Assembly (NCBI RefSeq): GCF_000004195.4
Contig: NC_030678.2
Coordinates: 81,566,904-81,630,903, forward strand
Direction: 5' to 3'
Length of the DNA: 64,000 nt
Source: Xenopus tropicalis
Taxonomy: Eukaryota; Chordata; Amphibia; Anura; Pipidae
Positions 51,066 through 63,400 of this stretch are shown piece by piece (positions within the stretch are counted from its first letter, which is position 1; every line of letters begins with the position of its first letter). The notes beneath the pieces are model-generated. The model was not told the DNA's origin. It made no database searches and worked only from the letters and a program-made list of their open reading frames with translations. A program made the translations under genes and the position numbers.

Positions 51066-52301
51066 ACTTTTATCCTTTACCACCAAACTGAAGCTAAGTA
51101 CAGATTTTATATGGGTAGATTTATTTACTATTGTAGGTTGTTACATAAATATTGTGATATATATTTTGTAACAAGGTCAGACTGGGGTGTGCAGGGCCCA
51201 CCTCAGGGACCCCCACCTCAGGGACCCCCATCAACCCACTACCTCCCCCAAGCACACATATATTTTACTGATCAGGGGATTAGGTTTGGGTCCAAGGGGC
51301 CCAGTCCAATCCTGTTTTGTAAGCCATAATGGCTTATTCACAAGCATTTGGCACAACTGCAGTCACTCAAAGTTTGCTGCAGCCATTGTACTTATACACC
51401 ATTTATTTATAGGTGCGTCTAAAGACATTCCTTGAACACATAGTTGCACTTGATGCTGCTGGGTCTGTCCCACCCTCTTGCTAATCACGCTCAGTACATT
51501 TTTTTGACACAGGGAAAGCCTGGAGCTACCACCATTATGAAGGTAGTGGTAGCGCCAGGGTTCCCACATGCTGCATTGTGGGTATAAAAAAGTGACTTTC
51601 CTCCCAAATTACAATTTTGAACTTACACGTGCCCTTAGCAGGCGCTACAATACACATTCACACAAATATTATTTGGGGTTAATCTAAAGATAACATGTCT
51701 GAGACAGCAGTTCATACTCCAGATTTTTTGACCCCCCTTAGCGTTCCCTTCTAATCTCCCCTAATAATGTGTATCACTTTTAGGCATTTTAAAGACAAAC
51801 ATCCTGACAAGAAGAATTATATTCTTGGCTAGTACTTTTAAAACTGTCTGAGATTCCGACTTAAAAATCTGGAAGATTTTTCTTCCCCGATGCGTGTAAT
51901 TCAAGCCAAAGAAAGTGAGGCGCGAGGATACAGTTTGTCATTTCTTTATTGTGGAACAGAAAGAGGAGACAATGCAGCAGTGGAGCTATGAGCTGTGTGT
52001 GTTTGGGAAAAGCAGCTGGCAGGTCATATACTACAAGGGAGTTTTCATTAGCAAAACAGAGGTTGAGGGATCCTGTACAAATCAGCTGACAGGTATATTG
52101 TAGCCTGATATATTGTACTTGGTCAGCACATACAGCATTTCCCTCACTAGTTAACTGGAGTAAATCAGCAGAGGTCATTCCCTGGAAGGACATATATTCA
52201 CAGTTTTACAGACACACAGTTGGCAGTGCAGCATATTATTTGCCTGTAGATAGAGTAACTATGGAGTAACTAATTAGCATTTTCCTCTTCTTAATTGTTT
52301 T
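51066..52301. other. Intergenic, possible 3' untranslated region at 51945-52301
   Basis: On the minus strand, AATAAA at 51950-51945 lies about 350 nt after the stop of the candidate exon. Overlapping frames at 51861-52193 (minus) and 51915-52103 (plus) have no recognisable homology. Confidence 0.35.
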
Positions 52302-52596
52302 TCAGATAAACTGGGCCCCTTTCTTCTTCATTACCTTCCACAGCCATTCCCATTCTTCCTGCTCCTCTGGCCAAATGCAACAGAGGCAGAGGGTCATCAG
52401 GAGGCCCTGAATAAACAGATATAAGTATGGATACATTGCTTGGAGCAGGTTTACTGGATAGTGATGCTGCTGTTGCTTCTGCATAAGGAAGGCATATGCC
52501 ACTGAATTAACTGCCTCAACAACTAAACATTTCCATTTATATCCCTCCAGTTCCTTTACCAATCCTGTTGACAGGTTGCAGAGTTGTCCTGGGATC
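52302..52596 (-). CDS. Candidate terminal exon, unrecognised membrane protein
   Basis: After a possible acceptor (ttttaatgttacag) there is an open stretch of 97 codons ending in TGA. An in-frame TAA sits just upstream of the acceptor, consistent with an intron border rather than a continuing frame. The peptide begins IPGQLCNLSTGLVKELEGYK, has a hydrophobic stretch PYLYLFIQGLLMTLCLCC that could be one membrane segment, and ends in a charged WPEEQEEWEWLWK tail. There is no upstream methionine in frame, so it could only be an internal or last exon. I do not recognise the family. Composition is richer in GC and in codon variety than the flanks, and a polyadenylation signal lies downstream at 51950-51945. 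A T2 MITE lies just upstream at 52646-52960, where the intron would be. It may still be chance. Confidence 0.3.
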
Positions 52597-52645
52597 CTGT
52601 AACATTAAAAGTATATGTTGTTTGAACATAAAAGGTGTTTAGGGT

Positions 52646-52960
52646 TTAAAGGAGACATATCCTGCACTATAGGAACCAATCAGCAGCTAGGCTGACCTAA
52701 TAGGGAACTAAAGCCTGTCTTTGCTTGTGTGAGTGCAGGGCTGTGATTGGCTCTCCCCCTCCTACTGTGCTTCTGGCAGGGACCATTAGAACTTTCAAAC
52801 TCTGACAGAGAAGTGATAGGATCTATAGGGACCTCCAATAAAGGGGCCATTTTGACAGAGAGGATTAATTTTTAGCCCAAAGGGAAACCAGCACCGTATA
52901 TTATTCATAATTGCCTACAAAATTAGGGTTTTTCCCATTTATCCAATATGTCTCCTTTAA
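52646..52960. mobile_element. T2-like MITE (GGAGACATAT subfamily)
   Basis: Ends TTAAAGGAGACATATCC and AATATGTCTCCTTTAA with TTAA flanks. It shares the CCAATCAGCAGCTAGGCTG block with the copy at 330-824. Confidence 0.88.
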
Positions 52961-53129
52961 CATGCCGCAGCTGCCATTGTCCTGATCTACTCCTGACAGG
53001 AGAAATAAACCCATAATTTACCACAGATGGCCACAAATCTGCTGCTACAGAATCTACTGCCCATCTACTCTTATATCAGTATACTTTAATCACTGTAACA
53101 TGGGGTCAACACCCTTTTTGTCTCCTCTA

Positions 53130-53320
53130 ACATCCTTGTGCCACAATGTAAATCCAGCTTGATAAGCTTGATAAAAGGTCTTGTGACCTGAAACGTTGCT
53201 GCTGCTATTGTTGTTTGCCCCCAAAAAATGTTGCAAAAAAGGCATTTTAATCTACAAAGACAAGAGGTGCTGTTCCTGTTCTTCTGTACCACAATGTAAA
53301 TCCAACCACGAGCTGCTCCT
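53130..53320 (+). mobile_element. Penelope-like terminal repeat segment with a hammerhead-like core
   Basis: The segment contains CTTGATAAAAGGTCTTGTG directly followed by ACCTGAAACGTTGC. A short stem (AGGTC/GACCT) precedes GAAAC, as in the hammerhead ribozyme motifs reported in Penelope-like terminal repeats. The unit CCACAATGTAAATCCA appears at 53141 and again at 53289, 148 bp apart, suggesting a partial tandem terminal repeat. The core CUGAUGA is altered here and helix III is not evident, so activity is not expected. Confidence 0.5.
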
Positions 53321-55221
53321 CTTGATTCCAAGTTGCAATATTAATCCATCATTGTCCCACAGGTGCCCCTTAAAACAGCTTCATCCAAATGTCACACTGC
53401 AGTAGGTCCTGCACTGTGGTCCTAATCCTGTCTACCAACCCCACCACAAACACACAAATACACCACACACATATAAATATAATTGATCCTTCATGGGATT
53501 TTTTTTATTATAGAAGATGTAGTGCATGTGGCCCAGTTTGGTCATTTAAAATAAAAAAAAATAAAAAAACACAGCAGGCACATATTCCCTAAATGTCCTT
53601 GTATGCCATTGCCCTTACGTGAACTTCTATGATACACACAGTTTCGAATTCTGTATTGTTTGGCGGCTGATATTAAAAAAATATGCTCAGTTTTTAAGTA
53701 TATATGAGTTTGACATGCCTTATTTCACACGTTAGTTGATACAGTTTTTGCAGCATCAGATGATAATACTGAAGCTGCTGCTGCTTCTGAGCTATGTATC
53801 AACTAGTTCGAACAACCAAATTCGAACAGTTTATAAATCAGTGACCAGTTTTCTTCTGGGACCAAGCTTCTTCTGGGAATCAAGGGCAGTGAAATGTACC
53901 ACATTCATTTTTAATTTTATATAATTGGAAGACCTTCATGGGACATGACTATCAATGACTAACAACTAATCAACATCTATGGGTCAAAAATATGTAACAG
54001 AATAACATGCAAGTCATCATTTTATATGTATTCTACTTATTATATATTCATTATTGGTTTGTGTTATTGCCACATTGTATGAGCTGAACTACAATGTGCA
54101 TTTGTAATGTATTAGTCAGGTATGACTGCTTTCTAACTTCCTCCCAGTCATCTAGCACTGCAGACTATAAGATAATCAATGCAGCATGTTTTCAAAACAT
54201 CATGTATTCATGAATTGATAAGGAGAGGCTATGCTGACTTAGTTTTTCTTAGAAAGCCTGTGTTTTCGGCAGCAGTGAGATTCTGGGTTTTTTTTTTTTT
54301 CATTTTCTGTTTTAACCTTGTGTTACAGCCTATTATTTCCCTTTATTGTAGTAAAAAATGGCTTCTCTTCCTTGTTGGAAAGAGGATGTCACTGGTTAAT
54401 GTTATTGTTGTCCCACTGATACTGCAGGTGGTATGTACTTCTGCATGTAGGTGATCTCTAGTGGTTCTTGGGCTGTTTCCACCAACGCATCTGTGCTTCC
54501 TTTGTCCACACAGATACACACATCTGTACATTTTATAAAGTAATGTGAACAATTTGGATTTATATAAATAAACGTACACTGGCATTTTTATATGTTTGTA
54601 TGAAAGGGATCTAAACAGACTATAGAAAGAATGTACTTTTTTTATCAATTCATAAATTGTGGCTTTTTGTATCTTTCAGCTTTTTCAGAAGATGTTCAGA
54701 AGGAATTTTACAGATGTGCCAGACATCTGCAGTCTCAACAAATAAAATTTTTACATTTCTAAGATATATGCTTCTTTTCTGGCAGTGTTCCCTTTCCAAT
54801 CATAAAATAAATACCATAGCAAAATTATCTTTAGCTTCAAAGCACTGTCCAGATCCAACAGAAATAGTGAAACTGTAAACACAGCATGTTTTGACCAACA
54901 TGGTCCTCTCAAGGGAACAGCAACAGTCATGGTATTTCTTGCCACTTTCCAATCCATTGATTTGGAATTCTAACTTTGGATTCTAACTATGTTGTCAGGT
55001 GGTAATTACTTTGGAGCCCAGAAGCCATAACTTCAGAGACAGATTCAGTGACGGAAGGACAATTATTGGTTCTGAGATTCTTGTTGAAATGAGACACCCA
55101 ACTTAGGCTGGGGTTGTTGGAGGGCTATAGTGAAACAATGGTTCTGTTTTTCTTGATATAATCAAAGTGTAAGAGAGAAAAACAATTAAGATGTGTTCAT
55201 TATTAAACATTATTTATTAAT
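53321..55221. other. Intergenic, no gene seen
   Basis: AT-rich; poly(T) at 54288-54300; short frames only. Confidence 0.5.
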
Positions 55222-55620
55222 AACATGTATCTATAAAGCACCAACATATTCTGCGGCACTGTACAATAAATGAGCTTATATATTGGACCGATGCACCAAA
55301 TTCAGGATTCGGTTCATTATTCAGTCAAGATTCGGTTGAATTCATGCCTCTAGACTTTTGTTACACAAACACAGAAGTTGAAATTTTTTTACCGCACCAT
55401 TCCGTATCATAATTTACAATTGCAAATTAGGGTCCGGATTCGGTTCAGTATTTGCCTGAATCTTTTATAGGATTTGGGGTTCGGCCAGATCATAAAATAG
55501 TGGATTCGGTGCATCCGTAATATATTCAAACATATACACTGAACATACAGAATTACAGAGCAGCCAATAACCAGTACAAAAGGCGAAGAGCGTCTCGCCC
55601 AAAAAAAGTTTACAATCTAA
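55222..55620 (-). mobile_element. LINE/SINE 3'-tail fragment split by a hAT MITE
   Basis: The two parts, 55222-55285 (AAAGCACCAACATATTCTGC) and 55528-55620 (ending AGTTTACAATCTAA), are the two halves of the widespread vertebrate L2-like tail that on the other strand reads ATATGTTGGTGCTTTATAG. They flank the element at 55286-55519. Confidence 0.65.
55286..55519. mobile_element. hAT-like MITE with GATGCACC termini, nested
   Basis: Left GACCGATGCACCAAATTC and right GGATTCGGTGCATCCGTA are imperfect inverted repeats. Flanks ATATATTG and ATATATTC match at 7 of 8 positions. It interrupts the LINE/SINE tail. Confidence 0.82.
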
Positions 55621-56998
55621 AATTGTGGGTAAGTTCACAAATTTTCAAGTTTGTAAGGGAACAAAGTCTTCTATTCTAAAGCATATTAGACTGGTTTGCG
55701 GGCATGAATAAGGGAAATAGGAAAAGAGGCCTGTTATGTTTTGTAGCGGGAAATGGGAGTAATAAAAAACAGCTGTTTTGAGAATAGGTGTTTATATAAA
55801 TGTAGCAGAAGAACAGACAGAGGGCAAAGTCCTAGGCAATTTGTGAATGTTTCCTCTTTTAATACTAGCATATCATGAATTGCACATCTTGGATACATTT
55901 GAATGCATCCCTTTGACCAGTGAATATTCCACAAGGGGGAACTACTAGCATGTATCTCCTAGGCCTATACTGATAAAAGCAAGTAAAAAGAGGCATAGAA
56001 ACACAATTTCCACTGGTGTTTACACTTTTGATCAGCATGAAAACTTAGCATATTTATATAGCAATTTTACTAAGCCAGTTTCTGTGCAAATTTACTGCAT
56101 TTTATGCTGCTTTGTTTTTTGTGAACTTTAATTACATTTGCCAAGTCCATGAAAGTGTAAAATTGTGGTGTACATTCCAGAATAAATCTGGGTATGCATT
56201 TTAATAAATAGCTTACATTTGTAAATATGCCACTGCCAATGGGAGGATGAAATATCACAAGATGGCACGTTTCTACATTTTCGACAAGTGGTTTCACATT
56301 GAGGCAAAAATGAAGGCGACAGCAATAAGAAACGATCATAGTTGCTGGATCAGCATAATTTATACAGGAGGAATAGCAGCTACCCAGCAGTCTTTCTTGC
56401 CATTTATCTTATGACAGTATTAAGGTCTTTGTAGTGTTACCAAATAGATTATTGAAATGGTACAGACTATGGTTTGGTGGGTAGGTACGGGGCACAAAAC
56501 CCAAGTGTTGATGCAATTTATTGCCAGAAGAGGACTAGCTTCAACTAAAAATACTTCACTGTCCCAAAATAGCTGTGGGTTGCTGGACTGGAAATAAATG
56601 TTTCTCCTTCTTACTTCATAACCTCTCGTAGAGATATAAACAACATAATTTTAGCACATGTCCATGTTACATTTTTACCTGACTATAACTACTGTAACTT
56701 TATTTGTGGATATTAAAGATTGCTAGCTCTCAATGAGCCCATGCCAACACTTTTAAAAGTTACAGGTTGTGGGAATAGAAAGGGAAATGCCATGAAACCC
56801 ACAGAGCACTTACACCTACATATATCACATATCTATACATCCTGTGCTAAGGGGAACATCCAAGTTCAGAGAAAGTAACTAGCTCCTTGACACGGCACTA
56901 TACATGAATGGACATAAATAACTTTTTCAAGGAACAGCTTACTGTGTTTCTGAAAGAGAGTCAAATTAAAGGCCAGGAATAATATCATAATAACATTG
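55621..56998. other. Intergenic, no gene seen
   Basis: AT-rich; nothing supportable. Confidence 0.5.
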
Positions 56999-57372
56999 TT
57001 AAAGGGGAGCTGCAAGCATAATTTGGTGGGCAGTGGGCACTGTTATTAAGTCAAGTTTATAGCAACCCCAAATCTTTTTTATTATCCAGAATGAGGGACC
57101 TGATGCCGATGTACAGGCTACACAATTATGGAGCATGAGGAGGGAGGGGGACTGGGAGGAGTTCAGTGACATCTAGGAATTAAAGAATGGAAAGTTGAAA
57201 GAACTGCAGCTCCAACTCTGTTCCTATTCGTAAGGCATAGACAAGGTGCAGACAATATATGATTGACAGCTCAAATTTTTAAATGCATTTCAATTATTTC
57301 AATAAAACAATTGTTTCATCTTTAATCTGAATTATACAGATTTTTACATCTATGTGACAGGTCCCCTTTTAA
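56999..57372. mobile_element. T2-like MITE (relative of 29457-29916)
   Basis: Ends TTAAAGGGGAGCTGCAAGC and TGTGACAGGTCCCCTTTTAA, TTAA on both sides. Inner ATATGATTGACAGCTCAAAT matches the 29457 element. Confidence 0.78.
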
Positions 57373-57377
57373 ACTTA

Positions 57378-58238
57378 TGTAGGGACCCATAGGGTTAACA
57401 TGTCCCTATATTTTTAAACCCTACAACTTCCTTAGTCTGTGCTGTTACTGGGCAAAGACCCATGTCTCAGTTTATAGTTTTGCATATGTGTCTTATTGGT
57501 TAACAGGGAGACCAATCCCTTGGCACTCTGATATAGTTCTTAGCAGGGGGGTGGGTCTTTCTCTTTGGCTGCATCTGCTGACACAGGTGGAAGTTCCACT
57601 GAACCTGGGATCAACAGGGCCCCAGTAAAGCCTTTCACCCTAGAGTCTGCATTTAGCTCTAGTGAAGTTGGGGAACAGGGCCCCCGTGCATGAGGAGTAG
57701 TGAGTATCAGGATAATTTATAAGAGCACTTTCTAGGAAAGTGAGATAGTGAGATTAGTTAGAAAGAGCAGTTTTGGCTCCAACCAGGAGAGTAAGTATCC
57801 TTCCCTACAGGTCTGTTGCCTTAGAGCAGGACATGGTTAAGAAGTAGGTATCAGGTCAGTTCCTATCCCTGATCTAGTCAGCTGTGAGGGATCCTTGGCT
57901 GCTAAGGGACACCCTGAGGATAGAGATACTGGTCCAGGCTACTCTCCACAGGGAGGCCGTGCTGGTTGGTGGTCCTTACCTTCCCCCCCTCGGCTGAGGT
58001 GGGCTATACGGTGGACACCATATTTTTCTACCTTCTGTGCAATTACCTGATATCTCCTCTGTGTGAGTATATTGCAATAACCCTGCATATTGATTGTCTC
58101 TGACAATAAACCAATTCTATTGTTCAACTGCAAGAACCATCTGGGGCCCATTTGTTACACTGCACTGCACACAGTTACAGTGGGTCACGTGTACCCCATG
58201 CTCTAAACCTACAATAGCCGTGCCAAGAAGGGGTTACA
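57378..58238 (+). mobile_element. Solo LTR of an endogenous retroelement
   Basis: 861 bp from TGTAGGGACCC to GGTTACA, flanked by CTTA on both sides (57374-57377 and 58239-58242), a 4-bp target duplication. A polyadenylation signal AATAAA lies at 58105-58110 after TGTCTCTGAC, followed by the GCAAGAACC block. The same blocks recur in 59592-60470. No primer site, polypurine tract or internal genes flank it, so it is a solo LTR. Class (ERV or Gypsy) is unresolved. Confidence 0.85.
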
Positions 58239-59017
58239 CTTAAATGAAAATTGCTTGTATGAAATAAATCCTTATGATTTGCCAGTTTGTAAGATGTCTG
58301 GATTTTCTTGTGAACATTTTATGATACAGTGCCGTGTCTGTGTCAATGAACTAGTTACTTTCTGCAGAGCAAGAAATCACAATACAGAGAGGCATGCTGG
58401 TAAGCTCCCTGTAATGAGCTGCACCACTATGTATTTATGCCATTTTTTATGTCATGTCCAGCAAACATTATCAATAAAACACAGACTTTACTAGAAATTC
58501 ATTCATCTCTAGCTATCAATCAGCAGTTAGCATTTATTGGTTACCTGTTTAATGGCATGCTCCTGTGCACCTTTTTATAAGGACAAGTGTGCAAGCAAAG
58601 AAATAAGTACAAATAAATGAATATCTAGCTGTTTACCAGTAAGAGAAACCATCAGGGTCCAAACTAGAGACAGAAGGAGTGCATGGGGGGCACTAGGCAT
58701 GTACATGTTCTGGGGTCTGTCTACCCCTAGATCAGGGTCCTGGAGGATTGTTGAATACAAGATGCATAGAGACTAGAGACGAGTCTCACTCCTGACGATC
58801 ACCCCTCCTAGTTGGCCCAGCACTGGAAGGCATAAAGGAATAGGGCCCTTTTGACAGCAGCAATGCACCTCTGTATATAATTAATTCGCTTTTAACAATT
58901 AATTTGCTATTAATAGACACATGTACCATGCACACTAATGATGTAAGTCTGCACCCTTCATTGCACAATGCACAAAGAGCTTGTAGATGGTTCAGCAGCG
59001 CCCTGGTTGCCTGTGAG
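58239..59017. other. Spacer between LTR and hAT MITE, no gene seen
   Basis: AT-rich; short frames only. Confidence 0.5.
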
Positions 59018-59025
59018 CAAGGGAA

Positions 59026-59371
59026 TAGGGATGTAGCGAACCTCAGAAATAAAGTTCGCGAACCCGTTCGCGAACTTACCCCAAAAAGTGCGAAAATTCG
59101 TGAACTTTGCGAACTGCATAGACTTCAATGGGAAGGCGAACTTTAAAACCTAGAAAAGCCATTTCTGGCCAGAAAACTGATTTTAAAGTTGTTTAAAGGG
59201 TGCCACGACCTGGACACTGGCATGCAGGAGGGGGATCAAGGGCAAAAATTACTCTGAAAAATACTTTGTGAAAAACGCCATGTGTGGCTTGTGCGGCATT
59301 TTTAGGCCGAGAAAAGAACACCCGATGTTCGCGCGAATTAGTTCGCCGGCGAACAGTTCGCTACATCTCTA
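59026..59371. mobile_element. hAT MITE with TAGRGATGTAGCGAAC termini
   Basis: Left TAGGGATGTAGCGAAC, right GTTCGCTACATCTCTA. Target duplication CAAGGGAA at 59018-59025 and 59372-59379 is exact. Interior is rich in TTCGCGAAC palindromes. Confidence 0.93.
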
Positions 59372-59591
59372 CAAGGGAACCCTGTATTTAACTCCTGCTG
59401 CATTTGATAGCACACTCCGTGGCAGATGTTAAATACAGTACTCCTAATGCTTCTTGCAATCATGGGCCCATCTGTGAGATCCTGATGAATAATATGCAGG
59501 TAAAGAAAGCAAAACATCCCATTCATAATACTATAACACTATTTTGGATATGTTATGGTTAAACCAGGCTAATAGTTATATGGAGAGGTTG

Positions 59592-60470
59592 TGTTACATG
59601 CGACTCTCTTTCTTAGGATGGGCCTTCGCTTAGGTGGAAGAGACCTTAACGGAGCTGAGGGTGTAGTTGTACTACAACTCACTGTAGCTGTGTAGTGCAG
59701 TTGTTAAGAATGGACGCCAGAAAGGTTCTTGCTGATGAACTAGTAGCAAGTTTATTGTCAGAGACAAAGATGGTAAGCAGGGTTATCAGATACTCACAAT
59801 GCATGCAGATGAGTAGTAGAGGGTAGATGACAATATCCCTTTAGGACAAGACAAAGGAGGGTACACACCGGTTTATACCTCCTCTTGGTAGAGTCTAGGC
59901 AGGTTAAATGCACCTGTCAACATAATACCCCTTTGGAGGTAGGTCTGGATAAATACCTTATTCCTCAGGTTGAGAGTCCTCCGCGTGAGTAGGGATCAGG
60001 GTTTATTCTAGCCTATCTCCTATCTCTACTCCGTGGCCCTATTGCTGAGGCAACATTGCCGGATCGAAAGCTACTTCCAGAACACTAATTCTCCTTGATT
60101 AGGCTGCCCTTGCTTGCTAAACACTAACTATCTCACTTCTCCTAGAGAGTGCTATTACCAAACTGCTATGCTTACTTAAACCTCATTCACGGGGCCCTGT
60201 CCCCAACTTCTCTAGATGGTATGGTGGTCTCTGGAATAGTATGGCTTTACTGGGGCCTGTTGCTGCACCCAGGCTCAATGGAGTGGTGCATCAGGTAGCA
60301 GACTGGAAGCCAAAGAGTGAAGTCTGCAGGGGGCGTGTACAACCATAATAACCAAAAAGGTATAATGCATAGTGCAACCTAGATACATGGGACTCTGCCC
60401 AGTAACAGTAATAGGAAGAACTAGTAGGGGATTAAAGCCATAGGAGTGTTAAACCCTATGGGTCCCTACA
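59592..60470 (-). mobile_element. Solo LTR, related to 57378-58238, opposite strand
   Basis: On the minus strand it runs from TGTAGGGACCC (60470) to CATGTAACA (59592). It shares with its relative the CCATAGGGTTTAACA start, GGCCCCAGTAAAGCC, GAAGTTGGGGACAGGGCCCC, and TCTGACAATAAAC (AATAAA at 59756-59751) blocks. It has a similar length (879 bp). No matching target duplication is visible, so an end may have changed. Confidence 0.8.
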
Positions 60471-63400
60471 CATATATCATCACATACATTGCATGTCAAA
60501 CTTGCATCCCCCAGCATTGCCATTCACAGCCAGGGGAAAATATTTCTGCTCTATATTGGAGGCACCACAATTTGTACCTGCCAGTAACAGTGGGCACGGG
60601 GTGCATTGTGGTGAAAGTCCTTGTGCCTTTTTCTTTACACTCTGCTTCACTTTAGAAATTGATATATTGATATTGCTACTTTAGTTATTTTTCAATTTTT
60701 GTTCCACTTCACTATGTGAGACTTATTATACATATTTTCCCTAATTGGAACAGGAACCTCCACTAGAATTCCTTTACATATAATTGCTGTATATAAGTCA
60801 TGCTCATGCTTTGTCTACTCCCTATAGCCCAGCTGCTCGACATAACTTTGCCTTTTGGCCCTCTTATGGTTGGGCTATGAATGGTAAAATTCCATTCCTA
60901 CTACACAAACTTTGACTTCACACATAACATTACATTTCTCCATGACCCCAGGAAATGTCTTTGGGGTTCAGAACTATGAAGACAGACAGACATTATTCAG
61001 AAGCACATTCTTTGCCCAAACATGGATAGGACTGGTAGTTTGATGCTAAGAGGATGTGCATGTCAGCTATGAAAACAGAGACCTTGGCTCAGCAAGGTGG
61101 AGATCCAAGGCCTGTGCCAAGCTACTGAAATGTGTGTCTGTATCAATCTTCCCACACACCCAACTCAGCAAAACATAGGAATCTGGTGATTTAATAGCTC
61201 CCAGATGGAATCTGATAGCAAATCTCATGATTAGACAAAAGCATGTTCTCCTTATAAGGCGGGGTGTACAACATGGCATTTTATTATATAATGCTATTTT
61301 TGACCCTGAAAACTTGTGACACTTTGAACATTTAACATGAAGAGTGGTCACTTCTATTTTTTTCAGTGCATCAATCATACATTTAGGAAATAGTGGGGCT
61401 ACATTATCTTTGCTTTAACCAATTTAAGTTTTCAGCTTGACACCTGAGGTTTGTCCTGTTTACCAAGGCTGGTGCCCAGGTTAGCTTGCATGAAGGCTGA
61501 TTGCCTAGGAATATTTTATTAAAAATAATATCTTCCATAGACTTGCAGCTTGTTACTAGAATGCAGTTTCTTATTAAAAAAAAGAGCATTTACACTGTTG
61601 GGGCAGATAACTGGGGCATTGTAATAATTCATAAAGGTAGCCATTATCAGTTAAATCCACCTTACTAATAGCTTAGTAACCATGCACTGGCTTATTAAGT
61701 TGCTACATACGGGGCAAGCTATGGTATGCAAATCTCATGTTGTAGAGTTGTAAAATTAAGATACTAAAATGATAGCATTCCCCATTTAAAATTCCTGCTT
61801 TTAGCTAAATCAAGGTCTAAAGCCTGATTTGCTAAGAGAGGTTTGAGGTTTGGAGTCATCTTGTGGGTGAGATATGAGAGGAGGTATTGAAAAAACCTCA
61901 AGCTTTGGCCACACACAGAGTGAAACATGATCAACCACACAGTGGATCAACCTGTGAGCTAGAGAGGAGGCTGAATGTGTCCATTCTGGAGATGGGACAT
62001 TTATTTTCTTTTGTGTTGTTTTTTTCAGAAAGGGAAACCCGTACCTTTATTTAAATCCCACAAAAAAGCCACTAGCCAAGAATGGAGGTACAAGGAAACA
62101 AAAAAAGTAATCACATTATGCTCCAGAACATAATCATACCCTTTTGATTAGGGGAACCAAATTAGAGGCCTCATACAATGCCCCACGCAGTGTGCATAGT
62201 GCAAAAATGGCCACAGTCAGCCCTTTTTTTGGAATTTGCACGCTAAGTGGGGCATTGTGCAAATAACCACACTCTGTCCTGTGAAACGGAGTATTTCACA
62301 GCACAGAGATCTGCAGGTTCTTTCTCTGACTGTTAGCATTGTATTAATGAGGGGCACGTTGATGGAGGCATGGTGGTAACCATATATCCTTTAACTATAG
62401 AACAATTAAAAATGTTTTATTTTTTTTGTATGCATCACCTTTATTTGCACTTGACTGTGACCTTGTTAAGACAACCCACTTGCAATCTCTTAATGAACCA
62501 AAATGGTTTACATAACCTACAATTCATAGGGTTGTGTAACTATAGGGCGTTATATTTTCCAAAGTGAATAGATTACATTTGCTTCTTTTTTTTGAAAATT
62601 AACGTACCTAGTCTGAAAATGTGGCATGTTTTATTCCAAGACAAAATACACAGTTATGAGAAGAAAAATCTGGAAAAAAAAATTGAATCACAAATTGGCA
62701 CATTGTTAAAAACTGGCTCAAATCAGCGTGTATTTTGCCATAATGTATTTTGCCATAATGTACCTTGCCACTGCTTTGTAGTTCCTTTGTACTTGGCTCC
62801 CATGTGGAGTGCAAAGAGTTGTTCCAGCAAATCACATGCTTTCTGAAATTTCGGGGGTTATGTGGGTACATAGCCCCCTCAGATTACCAAATTATTGGGC
62901 TAGGATTGTAAGCAATTTGTAACAGATGTTCCGTTAGATATCCCTATCCACTTGTGATTCCATTTATCGTGGATATTACCTGGTGGAGTGACCACCCACA
63001 ACAATGGTTATGATATTCACTTATAAATGTGTCTTATTGATGAATTTTGTTAATAAACTGTTCCAGATATTTGATATAATTACTTGTCAGAGCACTTCTG
63101 TACTCAACCCAAAAATCTGGTACAATAAATGTACAAAGCATGATTCCTGAAGCATCACATTATATTGTTAACGGCCCTCAAAAGTCATAAAAAATATTAT
63201 GTGGTTAGTATATGGAGAGTATTAAGTAAATTCTGCTGCATCTTAAATTATGTGTTTAATAATTCCTTGAAAAATAATCCTTTATACGAAGGATCAAACT
63301 GTAACTAGCTACAGCTGCTTAATACATAATACAGAATAGACACAAGGCCAAAAGTACTGCATTGCCACAGTCATGGAATTATATGTACATCAATAGTAAA

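Noticed and set aside
51861..52193. Minus-strand 110-residue frame and an overlapping plus-strand 62-residue frame with a good-looking donor
   Set aside because: The two contradict each other, neither has known motifs, and the region fits better as a 3' untranslated region of the candidate exon, if that is real.
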